Source: Micromonospora inaquosa (GTDB taxonomy: Bacteria; Actinomycetota; Actinomycetes; Mycobacteriales; Micromonosporaceae). From it: 64,000 nucleotides of DNA. The notes below the pieces were generated by a model, which worked only from the letters and a program-made list of their open reading frames with translations, was not told the origin of the DNA and did not search any database. Position numbers and translations under genes: made by a program. Location of the stretch: NCBI RefSeq assembly GCF_003857055.1, contig NZ_QGSZ01000203.1:62001-126000 (forward strand), written 5' to 3'. This document shows positions 62,515 to 64,000 of the stretch, piece after piece. Position 1 is the stretch's first letter. Every line of letters begins with the position of its first letter.

Positions 62515-63546
62515 TCAGGGGCTGTCGGGGGTGCGCTTGGCGCGGCTGGGCTGCACGCGCTTGGGCTCGCCGGGCATCTTCGGGTGGTCCGGCGGGTACG
62601 GCAGGTCGCCCTGGCCGGCGGCGGCGTCGCGCTCGGCCCACTCCAGCAGCGGGGTGATGTCCCACGGTGCGTCGTCGATGCCGGCGTGCGGATCACCGCG
62701 CTCGGCGAGCCGGGCCGGGACGGTGCGCAGGTCGAAATCGTCCGGGTCGACGTCGGGTAGTTCGTCCCAGGTGACCGGGGTCGAGACGGTGGCCCGCGCG
62801 TTGGCCCGCAGCGAGTACGCGCAGGCGATCGTCCGGTCGCGGGCCATCTGGTTGAAGTCGACGAAGACGCGGGTGCCGCGCTCCTCCTTCCACCAGGCGG
62901 TGGTGACCAGGTCGGGGTTGCGGCGCTCCACCTCCCGAGCCAGCGCGATGGTGGCCCGGCGCACCTCGGTGAACGTCCAGCGGGGTTGGATGCGCAGGTA
63001 GACGTGCACGCCCCGGCCGCCGGAGGTTTTCGGCCAACCGGTCGCGCCCAGCTCGTCGAGGAGCGCGCGGACCTCGCCGGCGGCCCGCGCCGCGTCGGCG
63101 AAGTCGGTGCCGGGCTGCGGGTCCAGGTCGATGCGCAGCTCGTCGGGGCGGTCGACGTCGGCGGCCCGCACCGGCCACGGGTGGAAGACGATGGTGCCCA
63201 TCTGCGCTGCCCAGGCCACGTGCGCCAGATCGGCCGGGCAGAGCTCCGCCGCGCTCCGACCGCTCGGGAAGGTGATCTGCGCGGTCGTCACCCAGGGCGG
63301 CACCCCTCGGGTGGGCACCCGCTTCTGGAAGAACGCCTCGCCCTCGACGCCCTCGGGGAAGCGTTGCAGGGTGGTTGGCCGGTCCCGCAGGGCGCGCATG
63401 ATCCCGTCGCCGACGGCGAGGTAGTAGTGGAAGACGTCCGCCTTGGTGAACCCCCGCTGCGGGAAGATCACCCGGTCCGGACTGCTCAGCCGTACGCTGT
63501 GCCCGGCCACCTCGACCTCGGTGACCGCTGCCTTGGTGCCCGCCAT
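62515..63546 (-). CDS. LigD-type polymerase/primase domain protein (Prim-PolC-like)
   Basis: 343 residues from ATG 63546 (GTG 63564 is possible). The archaeo-eukaryotic primase-type polymerase of bacterial end joining: VRLSSPDRVIFPQRGFTKAD, VFHYYLAVGDGIMRALRDRP, TTLQRFPEGVEGEAFFQKRV, the catalytic acidic pair RIDLDPQPG, TSGGRGVHVYLRIQP with His, and RGTRVFVDFNQMARDRTIAC. It lacks the ligase and phosphoesterase domains of full LigD, so it is a stand-alone PolDom that may act with LigC (35 kb) and a Ku encoded elsewhere. C-terminal 60 residues are Pro-rich and end in a basic tail. Confidence 0.87.
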   Translation of the reverse strand: MAGTKAAVTEVEVAGHSVRLSSPDRVIFPQRGFTKADVFHYYLAVGDGIMRALRDRPTTLQRFPEGVEGEAFFQKRVPTRGVPPWVTTAQITFPSGRSAAELCPADLAHVAWAAQMGTIVFHPWPVRAADVDRPDELRIDLDPQPGTDFADAARAAGEVRALLDELGATGWPKTSGGRGVHVYLRIQPRWTFTEVRRATIALAREVERRNPDLVTTAWWKEERGTRVFVDFNQMARDRTIACAYSLRANARATVSTPVTWDELPDVDPDDFDLRTVPARLAERGDPHAGIDDAPWDITPLLEWAERDAAAGQGDLPYPPDHPKMPGEPKRVQPSRAKRTPDSP

Positions 63547-63581
63547 CTCGCGACCATATGCCACGCCCCCGACGTTCGACG

Positions 63582-63587
63582 TACCGT
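63582..63587 (+). promoter_or_regulatory. -10 box of msrB (leaderless layout)
   Basis: TACCGT, then six bases to GTG 63594. A weak -35-like ATGCCA lies 18 bases upstream. No ribosome site. Confidence 0.45.
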
Positions 63588-63593
63588 TGACGG

Positions 63594-63998
63594 GTGAGTC
63601 TTGACGACAACGAGCTGCCCCGTACCGACGAAGAGTGGCGGGTCCGACTGACCCCCGAGGAGTTCCACGTCCTTCGGGAGGCCGGCACCGAACGCCCGTG
63701 GACCGGCGAGTACGTGGACACGAAGACCCAGGGGGTCTACCACTGCCGCGCCTGCGGGCTGGAGGTGTTCTCCAGCGACACCAAGTTCGACTCGCACTGC
63801 GGCTGGCCGAGCTTCGACGACGCCATCCCGGGCCGGGTCAAGGAGATCGAGGACCGCAGCCTCGGCATGGCCCGTACGGAGATCCGCTGCGCCCGCTGCG
63901 ACAGTCACCTCGGGCACGTCTTCCACGGCGAGGGCTTCACCCCGAAGGACACCCGGCACTGCGTCAACTCGGTCTCCATCAAGCTGGAACCCCGCTGA
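63594..63998 (+). CDS. msrB: Peptide-methionine (R)-S-oxide reductase MsrB
   Basis: 134 residues, GTG 63594, complete and ending two bases before the window end. MsrB fold: EWRVRLTPEEFHVLREAGTE, GVYHCRACGLEVFSSDTKFD, SHCGWPSFDDAI, ARTEIRCARCDSHLGHVFHG, and the catalytic Cys in RHCVNSVSIKLE. Two CxxC pairs (CRAC and CARC) bind the structural zinc. It reduces methionine-R-sulfoxide in proteins using thioredoxin and acts in the cytoplasm. Divergent from the LigD-type polymerase gene. Confidence 0.95.
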   Translation: MSLDDNELPRTDEEWRVRLTPEEFHVLREAGTERPWTGEYVDTKTQGVYHCRACGLEVFSSDTKFDSHCGWPSFDDAIPGRVKEIEDRSLGMARTEIRCARCDSHLGHVFHGEGFTPKDTRHCVNSVSIKLEPR

Positions 63999-64000
63999 CC

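Overview
The window is very G+C-rich, has strong G/C bias at third codon positions, many GTG starts and chains of overlapping genes. Together with an actinobacterial-type cellobiose operon, ECF sigma/anti-sigma pair, DUF222-HNH protein and Stealth proteins, this points to a filamentous actinomycete, most likely Micromonosporaceae (Micromonospora or a close relative). This placement is inferred from gene content; no rRNA or other marker gene is present, and I saw no tRNA or CRISPR array.

Layout. 1-15 kb: a GH9 cellulase (cut by the window start), an aldehyde dehydrogenase, two related ACT-domain proteins, a 2-oxoacid decarboxylase, a phosphotransferase/acyl-CoA dehydrogenase pair, then a cellobiose module on the minus strand (cebE-cebF-cebG-bglC-cebR). 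Three CebR-type palindromes lie at the cellulase and cebE promoters, so cellulose breakdown, uptake and intracellular hydrolysis appear to be co-regulated. 15-24 kb: a pRiA4b ORF-3-like protein, a 39-residue Cys-rich protein overlapping a RibD-like reductase gene, then an archaeal-style DNA-end-processing operon HerA-SbcD(Mre11)-SbcC(Rad50)-NurA, followed by a spermidine-synthase-like gene and a terminator. 24-26.5 kb: ECF sigma factor, zinc-finger anti-sigma factor and a secreted lipoprotein. 26.5-33 kb: a cell-surface polymer cassette of two Stealth phosphotransferases flanking a GT2/TagF-type protein. 33-38 kb: AlkA-like glycosylase, DUF1990 protein, a small Cys protein, an ATP-dependent DNA ligase and a secreted alpha/beta-hydrolase. 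38-49.6 kb: a polymorphic toxin locus: candidate immunity gene, 2245-residue Rhs/YD protein with Hint domain and C-terminal YwqJ-like deaminase, and a LamG-repeat secreted protein split by a frameshift. 50-58 kb: a long near-perfect hairpin and a four-gene ABC system with two large FtsX-type permeases. 58-64 kb: DUF2975/XRE/small membrane protein operon, YdeI-like and HIT-like proteins, DUF222-HNH protein, AlpA-like regulator, a conserved small protein, LigD-type polymerase and MsrB.

The most notable items are the complete HerA-Mre11-Rad50-NurA gene order in a bacterium, the Rhs-Hint-deaminase toxin with an unrecognised partner, the tiny Cys-rich protein, and a recurring promoter layout (TANNNT-like box ending six, once seven, bases before the start codon) that suggests many leaderless transcripts and helps fix several start codons.
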